Assembly: GCA_017445875.1 (NCBI GenBank)
Contig: JAFSRZ010000036.1
Span: 1-50,888 of the forward strand
Length of the DNA: 50,888 nt
Source: Oscillospiraceae bacterium
Lineage (GTDB): Bacteria > Bacillota > Clostridia > Oscillospirales > Oscillospiraceae
Direction: 5' to 3'
Positions within the stretch are counted from its first letter, which is position 1; each line of letters starts with the position of its first letter. Positions 33,154 through 40,984 of this stretch are shown one piece after another. The position numbers and the translations under genes were made by a program. The notes beneath the pieces were generated by a model. It saw only the letters and a program-made list of their open reading frames with translations. It was not told where the DNA came from and ran no database searches.

Positions 33154-35595
33154 TTACTTCGTGTTGATAACCTGTGTCTCCATAGGCCAGTCCCCGTAAT
33201 GGGTTGTCATCCAGTCGGCGGTATAGGCTCCACTGTCATGAAGCTGACTGATGGTCTTAAACATATACTTGCCGCCGTAAAACTTTCGCAGAGTGTCATT
33301 GTAAGGCTTCGCGCCATTTGTACAGGGAGTGTAGGAGAGATAATCCGCGAGTGAATCATCCAACTTGCTCACATTCGGGTGGTCTTCTATGTTTCCCACG
33401 TTGGGAAGTTTCCCTGTAATGATGGACAAATAGCGGGCATTGGTAAATCTCGTTGTCGCGTCCGTTGCTTCTCCCGCGAACGCGCCCGCGTAATTGCCCC
33501 CCTCGACATAGCCGGTGACATAACAATTTTCGATTGTGCCGCCTTTTACGTCTCCGATAAGTCCTCCCGCGTTTTCGTCCGCCTTTACACTGGTTGTCGC
33601 GTAGCAGTTTTGCACGGTCAAGCTCGCCGTACTGGTTCCCGCACTGCTCCCGATAAGGCCTCCGGCGTTCTTTTTAGCGGTAACGTTATTATTGTACTCT
33701 ACGCCGATTTCCTTTTCATCGTCATCTTTTTTTGTGATTACATGCCCTCCGGCGTAACTGTCGGACACTGTGACTTGTGTGCCGCTTTCGTTGTCAATTG
33801 CGCCAATCAGCCCCCCGGCGTCGCCTTCGCCCGACGTGACGTACACCGCCGCCGCGCTCTGCTCAATGATACAAGCGCCCGGTGTCTTGTCAGCCGGAAT
33901 TTCTCCAAGCGCTATCTTTCCAATCAGACCGCCAGTAGAGGAGCTTCCTTGTATGGTTTGCTTCTCTTTGGACAAATTAGGGTCGATATCATGATGTACC
34001 AACACACGTTGCACCTTGGAATCGTCTTCCAAGACTTCCAGAACACCCGCAAGCGCTCCCGCGTTGCCGCCGCTGGACTTAACGCTGAAATTCACAAGTT
34101 CCAAGTCCGTGACGGTGGAACTGTGTCCCAGTTTTGCGAACAGTCCCGCGTTGCCGGATACGTCGATTTTGACATTGCTGATTTTCGCGGCACGAATCCG
34201 GTTGCCGAGGTTATCCGTGATTGTGCCGATGTACTCAATCTGCTCCTGATTCTCAATGGGCAGATAATATCCGTCCTTGGAGTGGGTAGTGTCACTGTAT
34301 ACCTCTACCGTTTCCGCTATCTTTTCTTTTTTCTTTAGTTTTTTCACATTCTCAACGAATTTGTCCCAGTACATGTCACTGGTCTGTTTCGCTTTGGTGA
34401 TTGCGGTACTTGGGTTAGAACCAACATAGGAGATATTGGAATCCAGATTTTCCAAGTGGCGGAAATTGGCAATATCCGCGGCGGAACCGTCTACCGAGGC
34501 AAACAGACTGTTTGTTGTGGCGCTGGCACTGGTTGCGATATTCGTCAGTTCCGTATTGTTATAGGCTACCGCACGAATTACGATATCCTCACCGGGATAC
34601 AGATTTCCACGAAATTCTTCCATCATCTTGTAAAAACGGGTGTTGGCTTGTGTCACGTCGTCGAGAATCACGCGGTAAGTCTTGACAAGGTATGGATTAT
34701 TACTATAGAGTTCCTTGTGTGTTATATAATGATTCTCATCTACAGGATAACCAGAATTGTCGATTAATTCAATAGGTGTACACTTTTTCCCGCTCTGTAC
34801 CCCGGTAATTTCAAGGTGCAGTCTTGCGGTTTTGAATGGCGAATCCCAGCGGTCTTTGTCCAAATTCGGGTTTGTGACCTCCACGTACAACTGTTCCGCG
34901 TTGACAATCTTGACCGTCGGCGGCGACAACGGTTCGCCCTTTTTCACGGGTGTCGGCGTACCTCCTGAAATCGTCGAGAACCATTCCGGGTCTACGCCAT
35001 ACCAGCCAATAATGGCGTGATTTGTTCCGTAATCGCCACGTTCTTGTTTTTTATCGTTTCCACAGTAGTCCCACAGTGTGCCTTCCGCTTCTGTTTCAGT
35101 GAATGTATAAGTAAATTTTCTGTTTACAGTTTCCCCCGTCTCTGTTTTCTCCGCCGCCGCGTAGAAAACATCCAGCACAAGGGCGGGATTCTTCTGGTAG
35201 CGGATAACATAACTGCCGCTCTTCAAAACCGTCTCATCCACCGAAGCGAAAGGCAACATCAGATTCAGCATATTCAGTGCGTTACGTGCGGGGATATGCT
35301 CCGCGACATAATAACGTATCTCTGGCGTGGTATCTGTCTCCACCTGATACAGTTCGCCCCAATCGGAATCGGAATCGGGGTCAATGCCCATGAAATTCTG
35401 ACTTTCAGCCATAGTCAGGTGATTTTGCGCGGCGACGAAAATTTCACGGGCAATGCCGTCGAGTTCCACCTGCGTGAGCGTGCGCTGATAGTGTACGACA
35501 TTGACCGCCGTCACACCCGACAAAATAGCGATAATCGCCACCGCCAGCGCCAGTTCCAGAAGCGTAAATCCCTCCGTGTTTCTGCGTGTTTTCAT
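33154..35595 (-). CDS. Large type IV pilin-like protein with GLUG-type repeats
   Basis: 813 residues from ATG 35593-35595, behind GAGGTGG; a longer in-frame start has no ribosome site. It begins with a class III prepilin signal (KTRRNTEG|FTLLELALAVAIIAIL) with Glu at mature position 5, so it should be cut by a prepilin peptidase and enter a pilus. This is very large for a pilin. The exported part has beta-rich domains with FYKMMEEFRGNLYPGEDIVIRAVAYN, then ~510-705 GLUG-like repeats (AGGLIGSSAGTSTASLTVQNCYATTSV). It is probably a tip or decorating pilin. It is 28 bp behind the preceding pilin gene and 44 bp before the adhesin gene. Confidence 0.85.
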   Translation of the reverse strand: MKTRRNTEGFTLLELALAVAIIAILSGVTAVNVVHYQRTLTQVELDGIAREIFVAAQNHLTMAESQNFMGIDPDSDSDWGELYQVETDTTPEIRYYVAEHIPARNALNMLNLMLPFASVDETVLKSGSYVIRYQKNPALVLDVFYAAAEKTETGETVNRKFTYTFTETEAEGTLWDYCGNDKKQERGDYGTNHAIIGWYGVDPEWFSTISGGTPTPVKKGEPLSPPTVKIVNAEQLYVEVTNPNLDKDRWDSPFKTARLHLEITGVQSGKKCTPIELIDNSGYPVDENHYITHKELYSNNPYLVKTYRVILDDVTQANTRFYKMMEEFRGNLYPGEDIVIRAVAYNNTELTNIATSASATTNSLFASVDGSAADIANFRHLENLDSNISYVGSNPSTAITKAKQTSDMYWDKFVENVKKLKKKEKIAETVEVYSDTTHSKDGYYLPIENQEQIEYIGTITDNLGNRIRAAKISNVKIDVSGNAGLFAKLGHSSTVTDLELVNFSVKSSGGNAGALAGVLEVLEDDSKVQRVLVHHDIDPNLSKEKQTIQGSSSTGGLIGKIALGEIPADKTPGACIIEQSAAAVYVTSGEGDAGGLIGAIDNESGTQVTVSDSYAGGHVITKKDDDEKEIGVEYNNNVTAKKNAGGLIGSSAGTSTASLTVQNCYATTSVKADENAGGLIGDVKGGTIENCYVTGYVEGGNYAGAFAGEATDATTRFTNARYLSIITGKLPNVGNIEDHPNVSKLDDSLADYLSYTPCTNGAKPYNDTLRKFYGGKYMFKTISQLHDSGAYTADWMTTHYGDWPMETQVINTK

Positions 35596-35623
35596 AGTAT
35601 CCACCTCGATACTGCTAAGTGCG

Positions 35624-36190
35624 TTACGGGTTGAGCGTGTGAATGACATAATCATCATCTTCCAATGTTGCAAGGACGACCCTGCTTCCGTCCTTGTCCA
35701 CTTTTTCCACTTTCAAACCACTGATTGTGAAAAAATCTCCGTTGTTCTGCGGATAGTTGATTGTGTCATAGGACGAAACAAAACTGGTCAAAATCAAATC
35801 GTTCTGTCTTCGCAGTTTTTCACTCGGTGCCAGAGGTTGATATGATTCCCGTGTCCTGTCAATGTCCAGATACTGAACAATCTGTATCCCATCGTCCTCA
35901 TTGTTACGGATGTTGTAATAGCCTGTTTGCGGATGCTCAAAGTAGTCAATAGCTCCATTAGCTTTGAGTACAGGCTTGGAGACACACAGTCTGCTCCGTA
36001 AGGCAATCATGGTTGTGTTAAGGTACGTTTCGGCGTTGGCGGTGTCGACGGCTCTTTGATAGGTGTGTATCACGACGGGGATACCCTGCGCCGCCATGCC
36101 CGTCATGAGCGCGAGTATCAACATAGTGAGCATGAGTTCCGCGAAGGTGAAGCCGCCGGACGTGTGCAGTTTACGGCGTTTCGGTTCCAT
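35624..36190 (-). CDS. Minor pilin-like protein (PilW/GspJ-like position)
   Basis: 188 residues. Prepilin signal KLHTSGG|FTFAELMLTMLILALMTGMA with Glu5. The rest is a small pilin-like globular part (YLNTTMIALRSRLCV...DYFEHPQTGYYNIRN) without a known domain. The ATG at 36188-36190 overlaps the end of the preceding gene by 20 bp, so the two are translationally coupled. Confidence 0.82.
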   Translation of the reverse strand: MEPKRRKLHTSGGFTFAELMLTMLILALMTGMAAQGIPVVIHTYQRAVDTANAETYLNTTMIALRSRLCVSKPVLKANGAIDYFEHPQTGYYNIRNNEDDGIQIVQYLDIDRTRESYQPLAPSEKLRRQNDLILTSFVSSYDTINYPQNNGDFFTISGLKVEKVDKDGSRVVLATLEDDDYVIHTLNP

Positions 36191-36509
36191 AAGAAATCAC
36201 CTGCTCCCCGCTGTACTTGTCAGCGTCGGCAATGTAGAGTATCACGGGTGTATTATCCTCTATGAGTGTCGCGCCGCCGCTGGAAATGGAAATTGCCCCG
36301 GAGACTGTCCGTATACCGCCGCCGCTTCGGGTCTCCAAAAGCGTATTGAGTTCATTGACTGCGGCGTTCCAACTCCGCCCGGTCTTGGTCAGATTCACGG
36401 CGGGGGAAAGCATTTGGGCGAACATTATCAGAGAAATGGCGGAAATCAGCAGTGCAACAAGTGTTTCGACCAGAGTTTCCCCGCGCCGGTTGTGGAGTGT
36501 GTGAAGCAT
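36171..36509 (-). CDS. Minor pilin-like protein (PilV/GspI-like)
   Basis: 112 residues from ATG 36507-36509 behind AAGGAGG; the in-frame extension upstream lies within the previous gene. The prepilin signal LHNRRG|ETLVETLVALLISAISLIMF has Glu5, and a short C-terminal part follows (LNTLLETRSGGGIRTVSGAISI). The size, E-T-L-V-E motif and place in the operon fit the PilV/GspI class. Confidence 0.82.
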   Translation of the reverse strand: MLHTLHNRRGETLVETLVALLISAISLIMFAQMLSPAVNLTKTGRSWNAAVNELNTLLETRSGGGIRTVSGAISISSGGATLIEDNTPVILYIADADKYSGEQVISYGTETP

Positions 36510-36519
36510 ACGCGCCTCC

Positions 36520-37182
36520 TTAATTCCCGTAACTGACTTTGCCGATGTGCCATTCCATGGAATAGATGGTAGCGTCCCCGCCGGGGATTTCCGTATACCC
36601 CATGACATATTCCATGTTCAGGCGAAACTTTTCACTGTCGCCGTTGCCGTTTTCCAGTTGGAATGTCAGGCCGGACGGCGTGAAATTCACGGTGACAGTT
36701 GTTTGCAGACTATCTATTTCACCGTCATCAGTTTTCATTTTCAGTGTGTAGTCAGGGGGTGTCGTTTCCATGTCCTTTACGTCGTTTATTATCTGGGGAT
36801 AAGGGTCTGACCACTGGATTTGAGGAGTTACGCGTTTGTCCAGCAGATAAACGGACTGGTCTATGACAAATTTTTCTTCGGTGTGTGCGTGGTTACGCGC
36901 TATCCAACTATCGCCGTGTTTTATCATTACATCGACAGTATCACCCGTGACCGTGACGCGGACAGACTTCCCGTCGAACTTTTGTCGGATAAGTTCGGCG
37001 GCGGAGGTGACGCTGAAATAGCGCTGGTCGAGTTTGGCGCGTTCGCTGAGGGTGCCGGAGGTAGCGGTACCGGCCGCCAGTACGACGCTTCCGGCCACCG
37101 CGCACACCAGAAAGAGTAACAGGGACAGCAGAAGCGTCATACCCTGACTGGAACGGAGTTTTCGTTTGAGTTGATTTTTCAC
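36520..37182 (-). CDS. Minor pilin-like protein lacking Glu5 (PilX/GspK-like)
   Basis: 220 residues from GTG 37180-37182, with GGGAGGA upstream; an in-frame ATG at 37254 would lie in the 5' leader. The signal is KRKLRSSQG|MTLLLSLLLFLVCAVAGSVVLAAG: prepilin-like but with Leu at mature position 5. Loss of Glu5 is typical of GspK and PilX, which sit at the tip of the pseudopilus. The remaining ~180 residues are soluble, with no recognised domain. It is first gene of the operon, 10 bp before the next pilin gene. Confidence 0.8.
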   Translation of the reverse strand: MKNQLKRKLRSSQGMTLLLSLLLFLVCAVAGSVVLAAGTATSGTLSERAKLDQRYFSVTSAAELIRQKFDGKSVRVTVTGDTVDVMIKHGDSWIARNHAHTEEKFVIDQSVYLLDKRVTPQIQWSDPYPQIINDVKDMETTPPDYTLKMKTDDGEIDSLQTTVTVNFTPSGLTFQLENGNGDSEKFRLNMEYVMGYTEIPGGDATIYSMEWHIGKVSYGN

Positions 37183-37219
37183 GGTGTCCTCCCTTCCACT
37201 GCGGGGGTCGCGGGGATAC

Positions 37220-37268
37220 AAAAAAGACAGTTTCCCGTTACATGTGGTGTCCACAGGCGGGCGAAACT
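37220..37268 (-). promoter_or_regulatory. Leader hairpin followed by a T tract in the pilin operon
   Basis: On the minus strand, AGTTT (37264-37268) with CCCG, an inner TGTGG-ACA-CCACA hairpin, CGGG and AAACT (37229-37233) form a long stem. It is followed by GTCTTTTTTG (T run 37220-37225). The element begins about 6 nt after the predicted transcription start and looks like an intrinsic terminator placed ahead of the first gene, that is an attenuator. It is too short to hold a riboswitch aptamer upstream of the stem. Confidence 0.55.
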
Positions 37269-37280
37269 ATGCTTTTTTCG

Positions 37281-37309
37281 ATTATAGCAAAGCAAACCAT
37301 ACATTTCAA
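37281..37309 (-). promoter_or_regulatory. Promoter of the pilin-adhesin operon
   Basis: TTGAAA (37304-37309), 17-bp spacer, TATAAT (37281-37286) on the minus strand; about 100 nt of leader before the GTG. The rest of 37310-37411 is AT-rich with no gene. Confidence 0.85.
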
Positions 37310-37411
37310 GGCGGAAACGGAAAAATTTTCGGTTTGTTTACAATTTATTCAAATATTCGCGCCCGCAAGCGATTAAAATACCTTGTTCGCAATTTTTCGG
37401 CGGATGAAGTT

Positions 37412-37467
37412 CTCTTGCCCTCCCCCTTTGGGGGAGGGTGGCGCGTCAGCGCCGGGTGGGGGCGACA
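37412..37467. repeat. Intergenic palindromic repeat, family A variant
   Basis: CTTGCCCTCCCCCTTTGGGG then GAGGGTGGCGCGTCAGCGCC and GGGTGGGGGCGA; nearly identical to 5132-5186. Confidence 0.8.
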
Positions 37468-37499
37468 AGTGCGCTTTTCAGAAAATTACGCCGCCGCAC

Positions 37500-37528
37500 T
37501 TGTCAGCGCGGCGGAAATCCGTTATAAT
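37500..37528 (+). promoter_or_regulatory. Promoter of the phosphodiesterase gene
   Basis: TTGTCA (37500-37505), 17-bp spacer, TATAAT (37523-37528). A CCGCCGC/GCGGCGG inverted repeat (37491-37497 and about 37508-37514) flanks the -35 box. Confidence 0.8.
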
Positions 37529-37559
37529 GCTGGAAACGCTGGAAAGGAATGGTGAACCC

Positions 37560-38036
37560 ATGAAAATACTGGTTCTGTCGGACTCCCACGGGGACGCAAA
37601 GACGGCGTGTCTGGCAGTCGAGAAGGAACAGCCCCGCATGATTTTCTTTTTAGGGGACGGCTGGCGCGATGCGGGGGTGATTATGGAGCAGTTCCCCGAT
37701 ACGCCGCTGTTCCGGGTGCCGGGGAACTGTGACTATTTTCTCCCGGAGCAGAACGCGCCGGAACAGTTGATAGCGGTGGAAGGGTTCCGCATTCTGATTT
37801 GTCACGGGCATACATACGGGGTCAAGCAGGGGATGTGGGAGGCGGAGGAGACCGCCAAGCGCGAACATCTTGACGCGTTTCTGTTCGGACACACGCACAC
37901 GCCGCTGTCCCGGCGGCGGGGAAAGACGCTGTATTTCAATCCGGGCAGTATCGGGATGAGCTTCCCGCCGACGTACGGGGTACTGTACGCGGAGCGCGGG
38001 AAAACGCTGGACGGGCGTATTTACCGCCTGAAGTGA
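37560..38036 (+). CDS. YfcE/MJ0936-family metallophosphoesterase
   Basis: 158 residues, ATG at 37560. It is a small calcineurin-like phosphoesterase with two metal ions. The binding motifs are all present: LSDSHGD near the N-terminus, LGDGWRD, PGNCD, CHGHTYGV and FGHTHTP. The frame is open further upstream but that part is the family A repeat and promoter. YfcE-type enzymes hydrolyse phosphodiesters such as model substrates; the natural substrate is unclear. The 3' end of the gene is copied imperfectly just after the stop. Confidence 0.88.
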   Translation: MKILVLSDSHGDAKTACLAVEKEQPRMIFFLGDGWRDAGVIMEQFPDTPLFRVPGNCDYFLPEQNAPEQLIAVEGFRILICHGHTYGVKQGMWEAEETAKREHLDAFLFGHTHTPLSRRRGKTLYFNPGSIGMSFPPTYGVLYAERGKTLDGRIYRLK

Positions 38037-38099
38037 CACACAATCCGTGTCACCGTCCCGCACGGCGCGGGAAAACGCTGGACGGGGCGTATTGACCGC
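37994..38099 (+). repeat. Imperfect tandem duplication of the phosphodiesterase 3' end
   Basis: The 34 bp at 37994-38027 recur at 38065-38099 with one inserted G and one substitution (GCGCGGGAAAACGCTGGACG core, period about 71 bp). The second copy lies between the converging phosphodiesterase and ychF genes. Confidence 0.85.
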
Positions 38100-38104
38100 A
38101 AATC

Positions 38105-39196
38105 TCACACGTTGAAGCGGAAATAAATCATGTCGCCGTCCTGTACGACATAGTCCTTGCCCTCACTGCGGTAGAGGCCTTTTTCCTTGGCGGCGGCGAC
38201 ACTTCCACAGCGTTGCATGTCCGCCCACGCCAGCACTTCGGCGCGGATAAAGCCGCGCTGGATATCGGTATGGATTTTGCCGGCGGCTTCGGGGGCTTTG
38301 GTACCCTTGCGGATTGTCCACGCCCGACACTCGTCTTTACCGTAGGTCAGGAACGATATCAGCCCCAACAGGTCATAGGCGCACTGTACGAGGCGGTCAA
38401 GGCCGGATTCCTGTAGGCCGAGTTCCTCCAGAAACATGGCGCGTTCGTCCTCCTCCAGCGCGGCGATATCCTCCTCTAACTTCGCGCAAATGGGCAAAAC
38501 CTGATTGCCCTCCGCTTTGGCAATCTCCGCGACAGTCTGATAGTACGCGTTCTCGGACAGGTGCGTGAACCCGTATTCGTCGGTATTGGCGGCGTAAATG
38601 ACAGGTTTGAGCGTCAGCAGGTCGGACGTACGCAGTAAGGCGGCGTCGTCGGGGTCACAGTCGAACGTACGCGCCGCGTGTCCGGCGTCGAGGTGCTTCG
38701 ACAACGCCGTGAACAGTTCGACTTCGCGGGCGTACTTCTTATCTCCCTTCGCCGCCCGCGACGCCTTCTCAATGCGGCGCTGTACCATTTCGAGGTCAGC
38801 CATGACAAGTTCCAAGTTGATAATTTCGATATCGCGTGCCGGGTCGGTGGTGTTCTCGACATGAATCACGTTTTCGTCGTCGAAACACCGCACGACATGC
38901 ACAATGGCGTCAGTTTCGCGGATATTGGCAAGGAATTTGTTACCGAGGCCTTCGCCCTTACTCGCGCCGCGGACAAGTCCGGCAATGTCGACGAACTCCA
39001 CGACAGCGGGTGTCTTTTTCAAGGGCTGGTAAAGTTCGGCTAATGCGTCAAGGCGGGTATCCGGCACGGCGACAACGCCGGTATTGGGTTCGATGGTACA
39101 GAACGGGTAATTAGCGCTCTCCGCGCCCGCGTTGGTGATTGCGTTATAGAGTGTGGACTTTCCGACGTTGGGCAGTCCGACGATTCCGGCTTTCAT
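38105..39196 (-). CDS. ychF: Redox-regulated ATPase YchF (OLA1 family)
   Basis: 363 residues, full length. It is an Obg-family P-loop protein that prefers ATP. G1 GLPNVGKST (residues ~7-15), G3 [20 protein letters not shown], and the altered G4 ANTDE (Glu in place of the Asp of GTP-specific NKxD). A coiled-coil insertion (about 120-190) and a C-terminal TGS domain ([20 protein letters not shown]) that ends FRFNV are present. In bacteria it binds ribosomes and is linked to oxidative stress. It has its own promoter. Confidence 0.96.
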   Translation of the reverse strand: MKAGIVGLPNVGKSTLYNAITNAGAESANYPFCTIEPNTGVVAVPDTRLDALAELYQPLKKTPAVVEFVDIAGLVRGASKGEGLGNKFLANIRETDAIVHVVRCFDDENVIHVENTTDPARDIEIINLELVMADLEMVQRRIEKASRAAKGDKKYAREVELFTALSKHLDAGHAARTFDCDPDDAALLRTSDLLTLKPVIYAANTDEYGFTHLSENAYYQTVAEIAKAEGNQVLPICAKLEEDIAALEEDERAMFLEELGLQESGLDRLVQCAYDLLGLISFLTYGKDECRAWTIRKGTKAPEAAGKIHTDIQRGFIRAEVLAWADMQRCGSVAAAKEKGLYRSEGKDYVVQDGDMIYFRFNV

Positions 39197-39235
39197 AATA
39201 ACAGACTTCCTCCCGGTTGATTGGATTTGACGACC

Positions 39236-39264
39236 ATTGTACCACGCTTTCCCCGAACCCGCAA
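39236..39264 (-). promoter_or_regulatory. Promoter of ychF
   Basis: TTGCGG (39259-39264), 17-bp spacer, TACAAT (39236-39241) on the minus strand. Confidence 0.7.
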
Positions 39265-39309
39265 GAGCGCCGACACCCTCTATATATCAAGGAAGCGCGG
39301 CAAAAGCAA

Positions 39310-39336
39310 AAACCCTTCCCATTTCGGGAAGGGTTT
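39310..39336 (-). terminator. Terminator of the VTC-DUF4956-MBL cluster
   Basis: AAACCCTTCCC (39310-39320) pairs with GGGAAGGGTTT (39326-39336); TTGCTTTTG follows on the minus strand. Confidence 0.88.
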
Positions 39337-39365
39337 ACACGCTGTCCGGAGAGGGGCGGACAGGT

Positions 39366-40319
39366 TTAGGCATATTCCACGGTCAACTGTGTACCGTCGG
39401 AGTGAACAAGGACTTGTCCGAAGCGGGTGAGGAAGGTTTCGACGCCGAAACTTTCCAGCAGTTCGAGCGTTTCGCTGTCCTCCGGCTCGTCGTCGGAGGA
39501 GGTAATAAGCGCGTAGCGCGGGGCGGTGGATTCGACCAGTAACAACAGGGGTTCGTGCCAACTCCCGTGATGAGGCATTTTCAGGAAGTCGTAGGTACCC
39601 CAGCCGCCGATGGAGAGAAATTCTTCCAAACGTTCGTCCTCGGCGTCGCCGGTGAACAGGAGCCGGTTCTGTCCGTTCTCGACGGAGACTATCAGGGAGG
39701 AATTGTTGCTGGTATCGCTGTTGTACTTGTTCTTTTTGGGCGGGTTGACGGTGTACGACACGCCGTCGAGTGTGAAAGAGAGCGTTTCGCGGACGGTTTC
39801 GGGTTCGATACCTGCTGTTTTGACGGCCTTTACATATTTTTCGTACTCCTCGCTGTCCTTGGGGGAATTGCTTTGCAGAATCCGGGTCACGGGGAAATTG
39901 TTGATAATACGCGCCGCGCCGCCGACATGGTCTTGGTCAAAGTGCGTGATAATCATCAAGTCAAGCTGTGTGATTCCACGGGTTTCGAGTTCGGCTAAGA
40001 TGGTACGCCCGAAGCCCTTGACGCCGCAGTCAATCAGGACGGCGCTTTCGGGTGTCAGCAAGAGGAACGCGTCAGCCTTCCCGGCGGCGAAGCAGACGAC
40101 TGTCAAATCCGTGCCGGAGGTGGTTTCGGTGACAGTCACGGCGTCGGCGGTATCGGTGCCGTTTGCGGCGTCGGACGTGGTATCAGTGCCGGACGCGGTG
40201 TCGGTGTCGGTGACGGTCACGGTGTCGGACGCGGAACCGGTGTCCACGACGCCGGAACCTGTCGAGACGCCGCAGGCCGTCAGCAGGAACGCGAACACAA
40301 GTAAAATTGTCGCTCTCAT
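39366..40319 (-). CDS. Metallo-beta-lactamase-fold lipoprotein, ComEC C-terminal type
   Basis: 317 residues, ATG at 40317-40319 behind AAAAGGAGG; its first base overlaps the TAA of the preceding gene. The signal peptide ends in a lipobox (FLLTAC), then a ~50-residue Thr/Asp/Ser/Ala linker. The catalytic domain has THFDQDHVGG (metal-binding HxDxDH), FTGDAE and MPHHGS, as in the beta-lactamase domain of the DNA-uptake protein ComEC and related extracellular hydrolases. No ComEC membrane domain is present, so it probably acts at the cell surface as a phosphodiesterase or nuclease. It is the third gene of the VTC-DUF4956 cluster. Confidence 0.85.
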   Translation of the reverse strand: MRATILLVFAFLLTACGVSTGSGVVDTGSASDTVTVTDTDTASGTDTTSDAANGTDTADAVTVTETTSGTDLTVVCFAAGKADAFLLLTPESAVLIDCGVKGFGRTILAELETRGITQLDLMIITHFDQDHVGGAARIINNFPVTRILQSNSPKDSEEYEKYVKAVKTAGIEPETVRETLSFTLDGVSYTVNPPKKNKYNSDTSNNSSLIVSVENGQNRLLFTGDAEDERLEEFLSIGGWGTYDFLKMPHHGSWHEPLLLLVESTAPRYALITSSDDEPEDSETLELLESFGVETFLTRFGQVLVHSDGTQLTVEYA

Positions 40320-40984
40320 TACAGTGCCTCCTTTTCAAGCATGCGCCCGCAAACAATATTCAGATTCCCGTTCCGGCACCGTAAGGCGTCAAGGAACTCT
40401 TTCGGGACACTTGCGGCGCGCATTGTGACTTTGTATGTCAACTCGTAGAGGGTACCCATATTCGTTGTCTTGACGCGCTGGAGTTCCCAGCGGGACGCGT
40501 ACTGGTCAAGCAGGTCGTCGAACAGGCCTTCATAGTCGAGATTTTCCCCGATGGTAATTTTCAAGGTACGTTCGTTGTCGCGCCCGGCACCGAAGCGGCA
40601 CGACATCAGCGCGGCGGCGTAGAGGGCGACTGTCAGGAAGAACACGACCGCCAGCGCGACGTAGCCCATACCGGTGGCGATACCGAGTGTCACGGCGAGG
40701 AAAATCAGGCCGATTTCGCGGGCGCTTCCGGGGGCGGAGCGGAAACGTACCAGTCCGAACGCGCCCGCCACGGCGACGCCCGCGCCGATATTGCCATTGA
40801 CCAGCATAATGACGACTTGCACCATGACGGGCAGGAGTGCCATTGTGAGGGCGAAACTTTGCGAACAGCGGTTCTTGTACATGCACAGCAGAGCCGCGCC
40901 GAGTCCGAGCAGAAGCGAAGTCGCGGTACAGACAAAGAACGCCGGGACAGTGATTTCAGTGCCGGTGATAATCGAGTTAAGCAA
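40319..40984 (-). CDS. DUF4956 membrane protein
   Basis: 221 residues. About four membrane segments in the first ~130 residues (FFVCTATSLLLGLGAALLC, FALTMALLPVMVQVVIMLV, the NGNIGAGVAVAGAFGLVRFRS motif, EIGLIFLAVTLGIATGMGY), then a soluble C-terminal domain (RTLKITIGENLDYEGLFDDLLD...). GAFGLVRFRSxPG is the family signature. DUF4956 genes are commonly next to VTC-like polyphosphate polymerase genes, as here, where the reading frames overlap by 8 bp. The function is unknown. Confidence 0.86.
   Translation of the reverse strand: MLNSIITGTEITVPAFFVCTATSLLLGLGAALLCMYKNRCSQSFALTMALLPVMVQVVIMLVNGNIGAGVAVAGAFGLVRFRSAPGSAREIGLIFLAVTLGIATGMGYVALAVVFFLTVALYAAALMSCRFGAGRDNERTLKITIGENLDYEGLFDDLLDQYASRWELQRVKTTNMGTLYELTYKVTMRAASVPKEFLDALRCRNGNLNIVCGRMLEKEAL

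Noticed and set aside
37195-37275. c-di-GMP riboswitch ahead of the pilin operon
   Set aside because: Such riboswitches control pili in Clostridia, but the leader before the T tract is only about 50 nt and I see no GEMM-type aptamer motifs.
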